This document shows, in pieces, positions 7,764 to 16,183 of a DNA stretch of 42,094 nucleotides. Positions within the stretch are counted from its first letter, which is position 1. Every line of letters begins with the position of its first letter. Source of the DNA: Bacteroidota bacterium (GTDB taxonomy: Bacteria; Bacteroidota; Bacteroidia; Bacteroidales; B39-G9); the NCBI GenBank assembly GCA_015222055.1, contig JADFUR010000057.1:1-42094 (forward strand). Reading direction: 5' to 3'. The translations under genes and the position numbers were made by a program. A model generated the notes under the pieces. The model did not search any database. It worked only from the letters and a program-made list of their open reading frames with translations, and was not told where the DNA came from.

Positions 7764-7802
7764 AAAAAATAAGAATAAGAGACACTAAAGTTTCTTATTC
7801 TT
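7764..7802 (-). terminator. Intrinsic terminator after the DUF3078 gene
   Basis: AAGAATAAGA and TCTTATTCTT form a 10-bp stem (7771-7802), followed on the minus strand by ATTTTTT. It ends transcription from 8800. Its AATAAGA...TCTTATT core resembles the short hairpins in the repeats at 1066-3080. Confidence 0.75.
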
Positions 7803-7837
7803 ACATAAATACAAATTTCTTATAAATTTTAACCCAT

Positions 7838-8800
7838 TTAAAATTTATAAGAAAGACCTACGCCAATAACTTCTTTAAATTGTGTTCTTGGTCCAAATTT
7901 ATCAACAATACCGTCATCATTATTATCAACAGCAATGTCAATATCGTCGTCATAAAGTAAGTGAGTTGAAATAGTTGCAGAAATATATTTATTAACTTTC
8001 ATAGACACTAAAACTTCCCAGCTCACATCAATATTTTGGGGGTTGTTTTGATAATTAGCAAACAAGTCAACTTTAGTTTGTATTCCAATATTTTTTGTGA
8101 CATCTTTTTTATAATATATTCTGATATATCCACCTATTTCAGAACGGGTATTTAAACCCGCTTTAATAATATTTCCTGTTGAAGGATCAATAACAGCCTG
8201 CTCAACACCAAACGCACCTGCGTCGGCAAGTGTTTGATTTGTAACAATTGTGAATTTTGATGTGAAGGGAGAAATAAAAACCGTAAAATTATCAATAGGT
8301 TTATAGTCCAAACCTACTGCACCAAGAACATATCCCGGAGCCATCAAGCCTGAAATTACAGTACTATCGTTAGGATAGTTGAACCCATCTGTCATTTGAG
8401 TGTTAAAATTTAGTAATCCAGCATAATACCAGTTCGAAAATGCTTTGCGTCCATATTTAGATGTAAAATTAATTTTATCATCGGTCTTCCACCAGTTATC
8501 ATTTTTACCTTGTTTTAGAGTCCCATAAGCTAAATCAAGATAATTTTCCCATGAGTTTACCCCTTTTTTGTAATGAGCAAAAAGACTTACTAATCCATTG
8601 CCAGAAATTGAATTTTGTCCACCGGCAGACCAGTTTGTTAATGAAACTTGAGTTAAATTTAAACTTACAGTACCTCCCTTTTTCCATCCTTCTAAAGAGT
8701 CTTTAGATTGAATCTTTAAGTTTTTTTCAGCTTCTGTAGTTTGCGAATATCCTACTAATATTAAATTCGCAAGAATAATTAACAATAATAGCTTTTTCAT
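7838..8800 (-). CDS. DUF3078 outer-membrane beta-barrel-type protein
   Basis: About 320 residues from the ATG at 8800, where a good signal peptide starts (MKKLLLLIILANLILVGYSQ); the frame is open 16 codons further upstream but that would bury the signal. The mature protein shows the DUF3078 pattern: GWKKGGTVSLNLTQVSLTNW near the N-terminus, SAGGQNSISGNGL, NYLDLAYGTLKQG and many alternating aromatic strands ending in GVGLSYKF, whose terminal Phe is typical of outer-membrane barrels. The biochemical function of the family is unknown. Confidence 0.85.
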   Translation of the reverse strand: MKKLLLLIILANLILVGYSQTTEAEKNLKIQSKDSLEGWKKGGTVSLNLTQVSLTNWSAGGQNSISGNGLVSLFAHYKKGVNSWENYLDLAYGTLKQGKNDNWWKTDDKINFTSKYGRKAFSNWYYAGLLNFNTQMTDGFNYPNDSTVISGLMAPGYVLGAVGLDYKPIDNFTVFISPFTSKFTIVTNQTLADAGAFGVEQAVIDPSTGNIIKAGLNTRSEIGGYIRIYYKKDVTKNIGIQTKVDLFANYQNNPQNIDVSWEVLVSMKVNKYISATISTHLLYDDDIDIAVDNNDDGIVDKFGPRTQFKEVIGVGLSYKF

Positions 8801-8914
8801 TTTTTCGAATTTAGTTTTATTAATATTTGTAATTAAAAATCTATACAAGAAAATGTTTTATGTACAATAAAAAGAATCTTATAAAATGGTGTTGAAAAAC
8901 AAAAAAAAAATAAT

Positions 8915-9349
8915 TTATACAATTGCTTTTTGATAAGCTATCTTATCGGCTACAGCTTTCGCAACACAAGTTTTGTTAACAGGGTTAAAATATGTACCCA
9001 ATGATTTTGCCAAAACTAGGGCAACAGGAATTCCAATTATGGAAACGAAAAGACCTGCAATTTGGAATATGGTCATTATTGCCAAAATCAGGCCAAAGGG
9101 GAAATAAATTATGCGAATTAATATTCCAAAAGTTTTCCATAAAGCATTTTGCTTTTCATCTAAGTCATTTTTGTCTATCATCTCTTTTGAAAAAGGTGTT
9201 AGCAAAAATTTCGATAACTGAATAAGCCCTAATCCAATTGGAGCACCAATTACTGTTATTACTAATAATCCGCCAAATAGAAATGTTGCTAATGCAGATA
9301 AAAATCCTAAAAATGGCACATGCCATAGAATGTTTCCTAATGTTCTCAT
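8915..9349 (-). CDS. YccF domain inner-membrane protein
   Basis: 144 residues, almost entirely hydrophobic, with two copies of the YccF pattern: NILWHVPFLGFLSALATFLFGGLLVITVIGAPIG in the first half (split here as NILWHVPFLGFL and VITVIGAPIGLGLIQLSKF) and FQIAGLFVSIIGIPVALVLAK in the second. Length and motif order fit the YccF (DUF307) family of inner-membrane proteins, which has no established biochemical function. The promoter box at 9417-9424 lies back to back with that of the kdsC operon. Confidence 0.85.
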   Translation of the reverse strand: MRTLGNILWHVPFLGFLSALATFLFGGLLVITVIGAPIGLGLIQLSKFLLTPFSKEMIDKNDLDEKQNALWKTFGILIRIIYFPFGLILAIMTIFQIAGLFVSIIGIPVALVLAKSLGTYFNPVNKTCVAKAVADKIAYQKAIV

Positions 9350-9416
9350 TTTATTGTTAGATTATTTTTTGTTATTATTGATTTACACAATAATTTTTTT
9401 TGCATAAATCTTATAA

Positions 9417-9440
9417 CAAATATAAAAATATTTATCTTTG
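9417..9440. promoter_or_regulatory. Divergent -7 boxes for yccF-like gene (-) and kdsC operon (+)
   Basis: Minus-strand TATATTTG (9424-9417) points at the YccF gene, and plus-strand TATCTTTG (9433-9440) points at kdsC, 62 bases ahead of its ATG. Both match the Bacteroidota TAnnTTTG consensus. Confidence 0.5.
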
Positions 9441-9501
9441 TTAACAATATTTTTATTTAAGGATAAATTTTAGTTCATTCACAAAAAAATACATAATAAA
9501 A

Positions 9502-10020
9502 ATGAGTAATTTTAAAGAAGACCTGAGAAAAATTAAGGCTTTTGTATTTGATTTTGATGGTGTGTTTACCGATGGTAGTTTATATATTTTTCCTGAGGGC
9601 GAACAGGTTCGTTCAATGAATATTAAAGATGGTTATGCTGTTCAGTTTGCAATAAAAAAAGATTTCCCTATTGCAATAATATCAGGAGCAAGCTGTGGCT
9701 TTGTTGCCTCTCGATTTAAAGGATTAGGGGTTACCGATATTTATTTACACTCACGAAACAAAATGAATGATTTAAATGATTTTATTGAAAAAAGAAAACT
9801 TAATCCTGACAATATTTTATATATGGGCGACGATTTACCAGATTATGAAGTAATGAAATATGTAGGAGTAGCAACTTGTCCTGCTGATGCAGCTATAGAA
9901 ATTAAATCAATATCAAAATACATATCAAATTACGATGGAGGAAAAACTTGTGTCCGTGATGTAATAGAACAAGTTTTGAGAGCTCAAAGAAAATGGGCTG
10001 ATGTTGATGCATTTCGTTGA
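9502..10020 (+). CDS. kdsC: KDO-8-phosphate phosphatase-like HAD hydrolase
   Basis: 172 residues. HAD-superfamily motifs of the C0-type KdsC family are present: FVFDFDGVFTDG (nucleophile D17 and acid D19), a Ser-containing motif II (IAIISGAS), a Lys in GLGVTDIYLHSRNK, and motif IV GDDLPDYEVM. KdsC removes the phosphate from 3-deoxy-D-manno-octulosonate 8-phosphate in the cytoplasm, making KDO for lipopolysaccharide. Related enzymes act on KDN or other acyl-sugar phosphates. It is the first gene of a tight operon with a UbiA prenyltransferase and maf, an order familiar from Bacteroidota. Confidence 0.88.
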   Translation: MSNFKEDLRKIKAFVFDFDGVFTDGSLYIFPEGEQVRSMNIKDGYAVQFAIKKDFPIAIISGASCGFVASRFKGLGVTDIYLHSRNKMNDLNDFIEKRKLNPDNILYMGDDLPDYEVMKYVGVATCPADAAIEIKSISKYISNYDGGKTCVRDVIEQVLRAQRKWADVDAFR

Positions 10021-10041
10021 TAATTAATAAATTATATTATT

Positions 10042-10995
10042 ATGCTGAAATATGTTAAATTAATAAGATTACCGAATTTACTATTCGTTGCATTGGTAAT
10101 GTATGCAATGCGATTATGTATAATTAAACCTATTTTGCAATTCCAATACGGAATATTAGAGTTTCAGTTTAGTGATTTTTACTTTTTTTTATTTGTTTTG
10201 TCTACAGTTTTTCTTGCTGCTGCAGGATATGTAATTAATGATTATTTCGACCGCAGAATAGATTTGATTAATCGCCCCAATAGCGTTGTCGTCGGGAAAT
10301 TAATAGACCGTCGCTATGCAATGGCAATTCACACTACACTAAACTTTTTTGCAATTGCAATTGGTGTTTACCTGTCTGTTAAAACTCATATTTATATTGT
10401 CGCAATAGAATATTTTGTAATTACCGGACTCTTTTGGTTTTATTCTACTACTTACAAACGACAATTTTTAGTAGGAAATATATTGGTTTCTTTAATGACT
10501 GCCGTTGCTCCTATACAAGTTGTTCTTTTCGATATTGTTTTACTAAACAGACATTATACTAACATTTTACATCAATATAATTCTAATTTCTATCTTATTT
10601 CGATTTGGATTTTGGGTTTTGCTTTTTTTGCTTTTATTACAAATTTAATTCGTGAAATTATAAAAGATGCTGAAGATTATGAAGGTGATAAGACTTATAA
10701 AAGAAAGACAATTCCTATTGTATGGGGCGAAAAAACAGCAAAAATAATTGTTGTTGCATTGTCTGTAATTACAACTGCCTTATTAATTTACATATATATC
10801 AAATATCTTAATGATAATATTACCTTTTGGTACTTTTCATTAGCTCTTATTATTCCTTTTATCTATATGATATTCAAAATTATTATAGCTAAAAGTAAAA
10901 AACAATACCATTTTATTAGTCAGTTATTGAAAGTTATTATGCTTGCTGGAGTTATGTATTCTTTTGTAGCACGATATATAATTTCAAATTTATGA
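10042..10995 (+). CDS. UbiA-family prenyltransferase (geranylgeranylglycerol-phosphate type)
   Basis: 317 residues with about nine transmembrane helices. The first aspartate motif is NDYFDRRID (N66, D67, D70, D74) and the second is REIIKDAEDYEGDK (D209, D212, D216), both needed for Mg-prenyl-diphosphate binding. Bacteroidota members with this gene neighbourhood are annotated as geranylgeranylglycerol-phosphate geranylgeranyltransferase-like. The actual acceptor cannot be told from sequence, and menaquinone- or heme-type UbiA activity is an alternative. It starts 21 bases after kdsC and ends just before maf. Confidence 0.85.
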   Translation: MLKYVKLIRLPNLLFVALVMYAMRLCIIKPILQFQYGILEFQFSDFYFFLFVLSTVFLAAAGYVINDYFDRRIDLINRPNSVVVGKLIDRRYAMAIHTTLNFFAIAIGVYLSVKTHIYIVAIEYFVITGLFWFYSTTYKRQFLVGNILVSLMTAVAPIQVVLFDIVLLNRHYTNILHQYNSNFYLISIWILGFAFFAFITNLIREIIKDAEDYEGDKTYKRKTIPIVWGEKTAKIIVVALSVITTALLIYIYIKYLNDNITFWYFSLALIIPFIYMIFKIIIAKSKKQYHFISQLLKVIMLAGVMYSFVARYIISNL

Positions 10996-11015
10996 ATGTT
11001 TAATTAATCAGATTG

Positions 11016-11600
11016 ATGTTTTTAAAAAATTTAGAAAGTTATAAAATTATATTAGCATCAAAATCACCACGCCGACAAAATTTGTTAAAAGAATTAGGTG
11101 TCGATTTTGAAATTGTTACCAATAATAATGTTGAGGAAATTTATCCTGAAGACATTCCTAAACACGATATTCCTGTTTTTTTGGCAGAAAAAAAAGCACA
11201 AGGATTTATTAATAAAATATCTAATAATGAGTTAATCATAACATCTGACACCATAGTCTTGCTTAACAATGAAGTTATTGAAAAACCCGTTGATTATAAT
11301 GACGCAGTGAAAATGCTTAATAAATTATCGGGAAATAAACATACTGTAGTTTCCGGTGTTTGCATCACAACAAAACAAAAGCAAGTTTCTTTTTCGGCTG
11401 ATACCAATGTCTATTTTAATCACCTGACTGATGATGAAATAAAATATTATATAAATAATTTTAAACCTTTCGATAAAGCAGGTGCTTATGGTATTCAAGA
11501 ATGGATTGGATTTATTGGTGTTAAAAAAATTGAAGGCTCGTATTTTAATGTAATGGGTTTACCAATTCATAGATTATACGAAGAATTGAAAAAATTTTAA
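11016..11600 (+). CDS. maf: Maf-family nucleoside triphosphate pyrophosphatase
   Basis: About 194 residues. The N-terminal LASKSPRRQNLLKELG is the Maf signature. SDTIVLLNNEVIEKP contains the conserved acidic catalytic residue, NKLSGNKHTVVSGVC the substrate-pocket motif, and DKAGAYGIQEW the C-terminal signature. Maf proteins hydrolyse non-canonical or canonical pyrimidine NTPs to NMPs and are linked to division arrest. The ATG at 11016 is used; an in-frame TTG lies immediately before it. It is the last gene of the kdsC operon. Confidence 0.92.
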   Translation: MFLKNLESYKIILASKSPRRQNLLKELGVDFEIVTNNNVEEIYPEDIPKHDIPVFLAEKKAQGFINKISNNELIITSDTIVLLNNEVIEKPVDYNDAVKMLNKLSGNKHTVVSGVCITTKQKQVSFSADTNVYFNHLTDDEIKYYINNFKPFDKAGAYGIQEWIGFIGVKKIEGSYFNVMGLPIHRLYEELKKF

Positions 11601-11790
11601 TTAAGTATTTGATTTTAAAAATCTTTACGATTTGGAAAATCTATTTTAGTATAAAAGCCACTAAGCGGCTATAAATTGATAATTTTAGTTTTCGGAGTAT
11701 TCTCAGATTTGGAGATTTGAAAAATTTATAAATACTAGAGAATTAGTTTGCAGTAAATAATATAAAAGTTTAACAGTAAAAATAACAATT

Positions 11791-13971
11791 ATGTTCAGAA
11801 AAATTACATTTTTAGTTTTAATAGCATTATTTGCTAACATATTAAAAGTTAATGCCGACGAAGGTATGTGGATACCTCTTTTGCTTAAGAATTATAATTA
11901 TATCGAAATGCAGAAGAAAGGTTTTAAATTAACCGCCGAAGATGTTTACAGTGTTAATCAAGCTTGTTTGAAAGATGCAATTGTAGGTCTCGGAAATATC
12001 AATAGACCTTTTCGCCATTTTTGTACGGGTGAGTTAATCTCCGATCAAGGTTTATTTATTACTAACCATCATTGTGGATTTGGTTATATTCAATCACACA
12101 GCTCTGTTGAACACGATTATTTAACCGATGGCTTCTGGGCTAAATCAAAAGATGAGGAATTATCAAACGATGGTTTAACAGTATCTTTTTTAGTTAGAAT
12201 AGAAGACGTTACCGAAAAAGTTTTGGCAAATGTAAACGATACAATGAACCAAACACAACGTTTCGACAGCATTAATAATGCCATGAAAAATATTGAGAAA
12301 CAAGCAATTGAAGGAACTCATTATCTGGCAAAAGTAAAATCTTATTTTTCAGGTAATCAGTATTTTATGTCTGTTTACGAAGTGTTTAAAGATGTGCGTT
12401 TAGTTGGAGCACCTCCTTCAGCAATTGGCAAGTTTGGTGGCGATACCGATAACTGGATGTGGCCTCGTCATACCGGCGATTTTTCAATGTTTCGCATTTA
12501 TGCCGATAAAGAGAATAAGCCTGCTGAATATTCAGCTGATAATGTTCCATACAAACCAAAAAAGCATTTACCTATTTCTTTGAAAGGCTATAAGAAAGGC
12601 GATTTTACAATGATTTTTGGTTATCCCGGAACAACAAATGAATATCTTACTTCTTATGCTGTTAATTTGGTTTCTAAGATTGAAAACCCTGCTCAGATAG
12701 ATTTACGAAAAAAACGTTTGGAGATTATGTCTGCTGATATGAACGACAATCCTGAAGTTCGTATTAAATATGCATCAAAATATGCAGGTGTAGCTAATTA
12801 TTGGAAAAAATGGATAGGTGAAAATCGCGGATTACAAAAATTAAATGCAATAGAGAAAAAGCAAGAGTTAGAAAAACAATTTAATATTTGGGCAAATTCA
12901 AACGAAGAACTCAAAAAAAATTATGCTCATCTGCTTCCTGAATACAAAAAATTATATGAAGAAATAACACCTTATAGTTTAGCTCTCGATTATGTTTACG
13001 AAGCTGCATTTGCAATTGAGATTGTTGGTTTTGCTTATAATTTTAATAGCTTAGAGAGAATTACCAAGGAAACACCACAAGAAGACGTGGATAAAACTAT
13101 TGCCGGTTTGAAAATCCAAATGAGGAAATTCTTTAAAGATTATAATTTATCTACCGATAAAAAAATCTTTATTGCTATGCTAAAAGCATATAGCGATAAT
13201 ATGGATGAGCAGTTTAAACCTGATATTTATAAAGAGATAAACTCAAAATATAAAAATGATTATAATAAATATGCAGACTATGTTTATTCAAAATCTTTTT
13301 TGGTAGATTCTACTAAGATTTTGAATTTTTTAGATAAATATTCATATAAATCAAACAAAAAATTGCAAAAAGACCCTTCTTATAAATTATTCTCAAGCAT
13401 TTACAAAACTCTTAGGAGTGATGTTTATCCTAAATACTTAGAAGTAAATAATAAGATTAAACGATTAAAAAGATTTTATGTTAAAGGATTGCAACTTATG
13501 CAAAGCGACAAAGTATTTTTCCCCGATGCTAACTCAACCATGCGTATAGCTTATGGTGTTGTTGATGATTATTTTCCTCGTGATGCAGTTCATTATACTT
13601 ATTTTACAACATTAAAAGGAATAATGGAAAAAGACGATCCTGATGTTTATGATTATAAAGTTCCTGAGAAACTTAAAGAATTGTATCGTAATAAAGATTA
13701 TGGACAATATGCTCAAAATGATACTATGCACATATGTTTTACAGCTTCGAATCATACAACAGGAGGTAATTCAGGAAGCCCTGTTATTAATGCCGAGGGA
13801 CAACTCATAGGAATAAATTTCGACCGTAATTGGGAAGGAACAATGAGCGACATTATGTATGACCCTGACCAATGCCGAAACATATCGATTGATATTCGCT
13901 ATGCTCTATTCCTTATTGATAAGTTTGCCGGAGCAACAAATCTAATTGACGAAATGACTTTGGTGAAATAA
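11791..13971 (+). CDS. S46-family dipeptidyl-peptidase, DPP11-like
   Basis: 726 residues with a signal peptide (cleavage near residue 22, NADEGMW). Catalytic elements of peptidase family S46 are clear: TNHHCGFGYI (His93/His94), PRHTGDFSMFRIY (D230), and GGNSGSPV (nucleophile S661). Arg679 in GINFDRNWEG lies 18 residues after the serine, the same spacing as S655 and R673 of Porphyromonas gingivalis DPP11. In that enzyme this arginine sets the preference for Asp/Glu at P1, whereas DPP7-type enzymes have Gly. I therefore infer an acidic-residue-specific periplasmic dipeptidyl-peptidase, used in peptide catabolism. It stands alone and ends at the terminator at 14002. Confidence 0.92.
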   Translation: MFRKITFLVLIALFANILKVNADEGMWIPLLLKNYNYIEMQKKGFKLTAEDVYSVNQACLKDAIVGLGNINRPFRHFCTGELISDQGLFITNHHCGFGYIQSHSSVEHDYLTDGFWAKSKDEELSNDGLTVSFLVRIEDVTEKVLANVNDTMNQTQRFDSINNAMKNIEKQAIEGTHYLAKVKSYFSGNQYFMSVYEVFKDVRLVGAPPSAIGKFGGDTDNWMWPRHTGDFSMFRIYADKENKPAEYSADNVPYKPKKHLPISLKGYKKGDFTMIFGYPGTTNEYLTSYAVNLVSKIENPAQIDLRKKRLEIMSADMNDNPEVRIKYASKYAGVANYWKKWIGENRGLQKLNAIEKKQELEKQFNIWANSNEELKKNYAHLLPEYKKLYEEITPYSLALDYVYEAAFAIEIVGFAYNFNSLERITKETPQEDVDKTIAGLKIQMRKFFKDYNLSTDKKIFIAMLKAYSDNMDEQFKPDIYKEINSKYKNDYNKYADYVYSKSFLVDSTKILNFLDKYSYKSNKKLQKDPSYKLFSSIYKTLRSDVYPKYLEVNNKIKRLKRFYVKGLQLMQSDKVFFPDANSTMRIAYGVVDDYFPRDAVHYTYFTTLKGIMEKDDPDVYDYKVPEKLKELYRNKDYGQYAQNDTMHICFTASNHTTGGNSGSPVINAEGQLIGINFDRNWEGTMSDIMYDPDQCRNISIDIRYALFLIDKFAGATNLIDEMTLVK

Positions 13972-14001
13972 TATGCCAACAATATTTGTTAATTACTATA
14001 T

Positions 14002-14030
14002 AGCACGGACATTTTGTTCGTGCTTTTTTT
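14002..14030 (+). terminator. Intrinsic terminator after the S46 peptidase gene
   Basis: AGCACGgAC...GTtCGTGCT forms a near-perfect stem with a TTTT-containing loop, followed by TTTTTTT. Confidence 0.85.
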
Positions 14031-14088
14031 GGTATCATTATTGATAATTAATTTTGTGTAAAAAATAGATTTTCTTATCGTAATCAAT

Positions 14089-14096
14089 TATCTTTG
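14089..14096 (+). promoter_or_regulatory. -7 promoter box (TATCTTTG) for the DUF262 gene
   Basis: Plus-strand match to TAnnTTTG, 23 bases before the ATG at 14120. Confidence 0.5.
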
Positions 14097-14119
14097 ATAA
14101 ACAAAATAATTTCTATAAA

Positions 14120-14599
14120 ATGAAAAATATATTTGATACAAAAATTGTTAGTTTTCAAGAATTAATCGGAAATGGTAAAAAATATAAAATACCTGAGTTC
14201 CAGAGAGATTTTTCATGGAATGAAGAAAATTGGGAAGATTTATGGCAAGATTTAATTTATATTTTTGAAGATAAAGAGCCTCAACATTATATGGGAACAA
14301 TTGTTCTTCAAAATTTAGATGATAAAAAAACATTTTTAGTTGTTGATGGACAACAAAGAATTACAACCTTATCATTATTTATTATTGCAATTGTTAAAAG
14401 TTTAAAAGGTTTAGTTGAAAATAAAATTGAAGTTGAAGAAAATAATGAAAGAATAAATAAAATATTAGATTCATATATTGGAGAGAAATCAATATCTGAT
14501 TTATATTATAAGAGCAAACTTACTTTGAATGAAAATAATGACAGTTTTTATCAATCAAGGATATTAGAATTTAAAGAGCCAATAAATTTGCAAAGCTAA
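14120..14599 (+). CDS. DUF262 (GmrS-like) N-terminal part of a frame-split GmrSD-family protein
   Basis: 159 residues ending at a TAA at 14597. It holds the first half of a DUF262 domain: IPEFQRDFSWNEENWEDLW and the DGQQR motif in VVDGQQRITTLSLF, the nucleotide-binding or hydrolysis signature of DUF262/ParB-like folds. Proteins with DUF262 followed by DUF1524 are typified by the type IV restriction enzyme GmrSD, which acts on glucosylated hydroxymethylcytosine DNA. The rest of the protein continues in the -1 frame from 14590 to 15819. The frame change coincides with the heptamer A AAT TTG at 14584-14590. Confidence 0.8.
   Translation: MKNIFDTKIVSFQELIGNGKKYKIPEFQRDFSWNEENWEDLWQDLIYIFEDKEPQHYMGTIVLQNLDDKKTFLVVDGQQRITTLSLFIIAIVKSLKGLVENKIEVEENNERINKILDSYIGEKSISDLYYKSKLTLNENNDSFYQSRILEFKEPINLQS
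14584..14590 (+). other. Slippery heptamer A AAT TTG at the frame break
   Basis: In the upstream frame the codons are ATA AAT TTG CAA AGC TAA. The bases A AAT TTG fit the X XXY YYZ pattern in the right phase. A -1 slip here leads straight into GCA AAG CTA AGA GAT AGT GAG, the frame of the downstream half, and the zero-frame stop comes two codons later. It is either a programmed frameshift site or the place of a one-base deletion. I saw no strong downstream stem-loop. Confidence 0.45.
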
Positions 14600-15819
14600 G
14601 AGATAGTGAGAAACTAATATATAAAGCATACAAATTTTTTTATAAAGAAATAATAGAATATTTTACAACTTTGAAAGGCGAAGTATTAGGTGAGTTTTTA
14701 GAAAAAACATTAGATGGGTTAACTTTTATTCAAATCACAGTAGACGACGATATAAGTGCTTATACTGTTTTTGAGACATTAAATGCTCGTGGTGTTGAGC
14801 TAACAACAACAGATCTTTTAAAGAATTATTTGTTTTCTATTGTTGCTCTAAGAGGGAAAACAGGAAGTGAATTTAAAATTTTAAAAGAAAATTGGCAACA
14901 GATAGTTGATATTGTTGGATTAAAAAAGTTTCCAATTTTTTTACGTTTTTATTTGAATTCTAAACAAGAAGTTGTTAGAAAAGAAAGACTTTTTAAGGAG
15001 ATAAAGAAGGATGTTAAAACTTCTCAGCAGGCTGCTGATATTATTGATGTTTTAAAGGAGACTGCATATCTTTACTCTGCAATATTGAATCCTTCTGATG
15101 AATTTTGGAATGAACTCCCTAATCAAAAAGAAATAAGAAAATCATTAACAGAATTGAAGCTCTTTGGGGTGACACAACCAATTCCTTTAATATTTTCAGT
15201 ATATAGAAATAATAAAGACTGGTTACCTAAAATATTAATGTTATTAGTTAACATTTCTTTTCGTTATAATGTTATTGGTAAACTTAATCCTAACTCTATG
15301 GAGAAAGTTTATAATAAAATTGCGATTAAACTTAATAAAAATGAAATAACTAAAGCAACTCAAATAAAAGAGCTCCTGAAAGAAATTTATGTAGATGATA
15401 ATGCTTTTGTTAGTAATTTTAAATCTAAAACATTACCAACTACAGGTAAAAATAAAACAATTGTAAAATATATTCTTACAAAAATTGAAAATCAAATTTC
15501 TGAAAAAGAATATAATTTTAGCGATGCTAGTTTCACAATAGAGCATATATTGCCTGAAAATTATAATGAAGATTGGAATGATCTTTTTTCAAATGAGGCT
15601 GATAAATTTATTTATAGGATTGGCAATTATACTCTTCTTGAAGAAAAAAAGAATAGAATTATTGGAAATAAATTATTCGATGCCAAGAAAAATGAATATT
15701 TAAAAAGTCAATATAAATTATCAAATAGTAATTTATATTTTGATGAGTGGAATATTAAAAGTTTGAATATTTATCAAAGTAAATTAGCAAAATACGCAAA
15801 ATCTGTATGGAAAATATAA
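14590..15819 (+). CDS. C-terminal part of the frame-split protein (end of DUF262 plus DUF1524 HNH nuclease)
   Basis: About 409 codons open in the -1 frame, beginning AKLRDSEKLIYKAYKFFYKE. It has no convincing start codon of its own (the earliest usable codon is the TTG at 14671). It contains the end of DUF262 (FIQITVDDD, FETLNARGVELTTTDLLKNYL) and a C-terminal DUF1524 domain with the HNH-like motif FTIEHILPENYNEDW and RIGNYTLLEEKKNRIIGN. DUF1524 is the DNA-cleaving half of GmrSD-type enzymes. All motifs are intact, so only the frame junction separates this from a full single-chain enzyme of about 565 residues. A defence role against modified phage DNA is inferred from the family. Confidence 0.8.
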   Translation, partial: AKLRDSEKLIYKAYKFFYKEIIEYFTTLKGEVLGEFLEKTLDGLTFIQITVDDDISAYTVFETLNARGVELTTTDLLKNYLFSIVALRGKTGSEFKILKENWQQIVDIVGLKKFPIFLRFYLNSKQEVVRKERLFKEIKKDVKTSQQAADIIDVLKETAYLYSAILNPSDEFWNELPNQKEIRKSLTELKLFGVTQPIPLIFSVYRNNKDWLPKILMLLVNISFRYNVIGKLNPNSMEKVYNKIAIKLNKNEITKATQIKELLKEIYVDDNAFVSNFKSKTLPTTGKNKTIVKYILTKIENQISEKEYNFSDASFTIEHILPENYNEDWNDLFSNEADKFIYRIGNYTLLEEKKNRIIGNKLFDAKKNEYLKSQYKLSNSNLYFDEWNIKSLNIYQSKLAKYAKSVWKI

Positions 15820-16183
15820 ATATCAGATAGGATTTAATAGCCTTTTTGGCTTGAATTTGTAGTCCGTGTCGATTTATAATCCCTGATAGAGTTTGTGTGT
15901 TTTATTTGTACTATAAGAGTTTTTGTCATAGCTTTTCCACGACATTAAAAAATGACAAAAAAAAACGCCATCATAATTAAACGCCAGCGTTAGTTGTATA
16001 TTAGAGGTTTCTAATATCTCTTATTTCTTTTTTTATCGTTAGGTCTTGAATTAAATTTTGCATGACGTGGATAGTCATTGCTTCTTTTTTTAGGACGAAA
16101 TTTTGCCGATTTTTTATCTTTTTTTGTAGGCTTTACAATTAATTTTGTGCCTTTATACTCTGCAAGCTATTGAACTCAGGATT
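15820..16183. other. Gap after the DUF262 gene: decayed repeats and a helicase tail remnant
   Basis: Holds a 10-bp inverted repeat TTTTTGTCAT / ATGACAAAAA (15920-15961), a degenerate copy of the helicase terminator (15957-15995), and about 150 bases matching the last codons of the DEAD-box helicase gene. No intact gene is seen. Confidence 0.6.
15957..16165 (-). pseudogene. Remnant copy of the DEAD-box helicase 3' end and terminator
   Basis: The minus strand reads YKGTKLIVKPTKKDKKSAKF, then RPKKRSNDYPRHAKFNSRP and NDKKRNKRY, then TAG. This matches the last ~48 residues of the intact helicase (18115-19881), with several substitutions (for example VKPTKKDKKSAKF against VEPTKKDKRAAKS). The nucleotide match continues past the stop into a decayed version of the helicase terminator. 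It is a direct repeat of 18061-18265, in the same orientation, and the hipBA genes lie exactly between the two copies. Confidence 0.85.
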
